This document shows positions 5,581 to 6,710 of a DNA stretch of 6,710 nt, piece by piece. The notes under the pieces were generated by a model. It was not told where the DNA came from. It made no database searches and worked only from the letters and a program-made list of their open reading frames with translations. Position numbers and translations under genes: made by a program. The stretch is from Candidatus Brocadiia bacterium (GTDB lineage: Bacteria; Planctomycetota; MHYJ01; JACQXL01). Position 1 is the first letter of the stretch. Every line of letters starts with the position of its first letter. The DNA is taken from positions 1 to 6,710 of the forward strand of contig JAGUXD010000115.1 of the NCBI GenBank assembly GCA_020062035.1. The letters are read 5' to 3'.

Positions 5581-6375
5581 ATGAAAAATATCGCGACTCT
5601 ACTGGTAATCATTATAATCTCTCTGACTTTTACAATGGAAAGTAAAGCAGAGATGTTTGTCAGAATAAAAGCCATCTCCTGGGATAGTTCTATTGACGGC
5701 AAAATTAAACTGGATGAAGGAAGTTTAACCGGTTCTACCATAGACCTGCAAAATACACTCGGACTCACTAAATCAACAACTACCCCTGAGTTAGAAGGCA
5801 GAATAAGTTTTCCGGGAATGAGCAAATTGCTTCTTTCTTACTCTACATCAAGTTATGAGGGTTCTAAAACGCTTACCCAGAATATCTCTTTCTCAGGTAA
5901 GACATTTTCCGTAAGCGAGCAAGTTAGAACTAATCTGGATGTTACAACAGGTTCTGTCTTTTATGAAACGAATCTCCTGCCTGATATCGTAACCCCTGGT
6001 GAAAATGAGATGGGGTTTCTTTTAGGACTGAAATATTATTATTTCAATGCCCAGATTACTTCCAGTTCAACCCCCAAAAAAGTAGACAAACCTTTTGGTG
6101 CTCCTATTCCACTTATAGGATTACGAAGCGAGTCAACTATTTATGAGAAAACCCAAATGGAAATCTCTTGCAATTTTATGAGCATAAAAACCTCTGATAT
6201 CTCTCTTTCATCATCTGATTTTTATAGTGAACTTAAATTTAACTTTATACCACGGCTACCATTCGGATTTGGCTATAAGATATCTAAAGTAAAGATGGAA
6301 TATAAAAATAATCCAAAATCCCTTACAAGATTTGAATTTGATGGTTGGTATATTATTGCGTCACTTCAATTGTAA
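5581..6375 (+). CDS. Outer-membrane beta-barrel protein, function unknown
   Basis: A 264-residue exported protein with a Sec signal peptide at residues 1-23 and likely cleavage after SKA before EM. The mature part alternates polar and hydrophobic residues in short strands separated by Ser/Thr/Gly/Asn-rich turns, as in small beta-barrels. The pattern GSTIDLQNTLGL, then PELEGRISF, then LLLSYSTSSYEG, recalls a widespread group of uncharacterised bacterial outer-membrane barrels (recognised from memory, not from a search). The final residues GWYIIASLQL resemble a closing strand but end in Leu rather than the usual Phe. The start is well supported by AGGAGG (5570-5575), 5 bases before the ATG. The next gene begins 20 bases downstream, so the two may be co-transcribed. 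Pore, enzyme or adhesin roles cannot be told apart here. Confidence 0.8.
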   Translation: MKNIATLLVIIIISLTFTMESKAEMFVRIKAISWDSSIDGKIKLDEGSLTGSTIDLQNTLGLTKSTTTPELEGRISFPGMSKLLLSYSTSSYEGSKTLTQNISFSGKTFSVSEQVRTNLDVTTGSVFYETNLLPDIVTPGENEMGFLLGLKYYYFNAQITSSSTPKKVDKPFGAPIPLIGLRSESTIYEKTQMEISCNFMSIKTSDISLSSSDFYSELKFNFIPRLPFGFGYKISKVKMEYKNNPKSLTRFEFDGWYIIASLQL

Positions 6376-6393
6376 ATCCAGTTAGCGGAAGAT

Positions 6394-6420
6394 GAATGAC
6401 AAATAGCGAATGGCAAAAGG
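6394..6420. repeat. Short tandem repeat at a gene start
   Basis: GAATGACAAATAGC (6394-6407) is followed at once by the similar GAATGGCAAAAGG (6408-6420). The first copy contains the ATG proposed for the next gene. Such degenerate units are common in intergenic repeats, so the true start could instead be GTG at 6420. Confidence 0.45.
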
Positions 6421-6710
6421 TGAGATATTTTCTAATACTATTCTTACTGTTAACTAATCTCTCCGGGCTAAATCTTTTCTCTCAAGCACTCACTTCTTCA
6501 GAAACCATATTACAAAAAGGTAAAATTTCTATCAATCAATGGTTCACTAAAGGCGATTTTAGGATGCACGGCGGACCAGGACTACCACCTCCGGATAATA
6601 ATACATGGGAGTTAATCCACCCGCTTGATGGGAATATTACCCAATTATTATATGAGGGAAGACTCGAAAAAGATTCCCCATATCTTGTAAATATCTTTTT
6701 TGCAAGCGGC
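6396..6710 (+). CDS. Secreted protein of unknown function (3' partial)
   Basis: The frame stays open for 105 codons to the right edge with no stop, so the gene is cut. The N-terminus has a basic start, a hydrophobic core (YFLILFLLLTNLSGLNL, about residues 11-27) and a likely signal-peptide cleavage after SQA, so export is expected. The visible mature part contains GGPGLPPPDNNTW and WELIHPLDGNITQLLYEGR; I recognise no domain. It lies 20 bases after the outer-membrane barrel gene, which suggests a shared transcript and an envelope-related role. The ribosome site (GGAAGA near 6387) is weak. The start may be ATG 6396 or GTG 6420; both keep the signal peptide core. Confidence 0.7.
   Translation, partial: MTNSEWQKVRYFLILFLLLTNLSGLNLFSQALTSSETILQKGKISINQWFTKGDFRMHGGPGLPPPDNNTWELIHPLDGNITQLLYEGRLEKDSPYLVNIFFASG

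Noticed and set aside
1..6710. CRISPR array, tRNA, rRNA, toxin-antitoxin or defence operon
   Set aside because: No regularly spaced repeats, cloverleaf or rRNA-like segments were seen, and the genes present fit housekeeping and envelope roles.

Overview
The window most likely comes from an uncultivated Gram-negative bacterium with AT-rich DNA. An outer-membrane beta-barrel protein and several Sec-type signal peptides point to a double membrane. GC-rich palindromes and low-complexity repeats lie between and inside the genes, a style I associate with candidate-phylum genomes such as WOR-3/Stahlbacteria or Omnitrophota. That placement is inference, because no phylogenetic marker here fixes it.

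Layout, left to right. (1) Positions 2-1567 hold the 3' nine-tenths of fhs, formate-tetrahydrofolate ligase, whose start lies off the left edge. (2) Positions 1577-1620 hold two abutting perfect hairpins. (3) Positions 1628-2203 encode a small protein of unknown function with one N-terminal membrane anchor, carrying an in-frame copy of the second palindrome. (4) Positions 2204-2441 have no convincing gene and lead into the 3' end of a minus-strand XerC/D-type tyrosine recombinase (2442-3458) with a complete active site but an odd C-terminal tail. (5) Divergent from it, 3520-5157 encodes a secreted protein with six calcium-loop (FG-GAP/VCBS-like) motifs, probably a beta-propeller. (6) Positions 5235-5513 encode an HU/IHF-family DNA-binding protein. 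(7) Positions 5581-6375 encode an outer-membrane beta-barrel protein. (8) Positions 6396-6710 are the start of another secreted protein of unknown function, cut by the right edge.

The genes do not form one obvious pathway. fhs is one-carbon metabolism, xer and HU are chromosome maintenance, and the propeller, barrel and last ORF are envelope or secreted proteins. The last two genes are closely spaced and could share a transcript.

The most unusual signal is a small family of GC-rich palindromes. One 16-bp core occurs identically between genes (1604-1619) and inside a reading frame (1772-1787). A near-identical 14-bp version sits inside the propeller gene (4497-4510), flanked by a 6-bp direct repeat spaced exactly nine codons apart. 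This resembles in-frame palindromic insertion elements such as those described in Rickettsia. No complete defence system, CRISPR array, tRNA, rRNA or insertion sequence was found.
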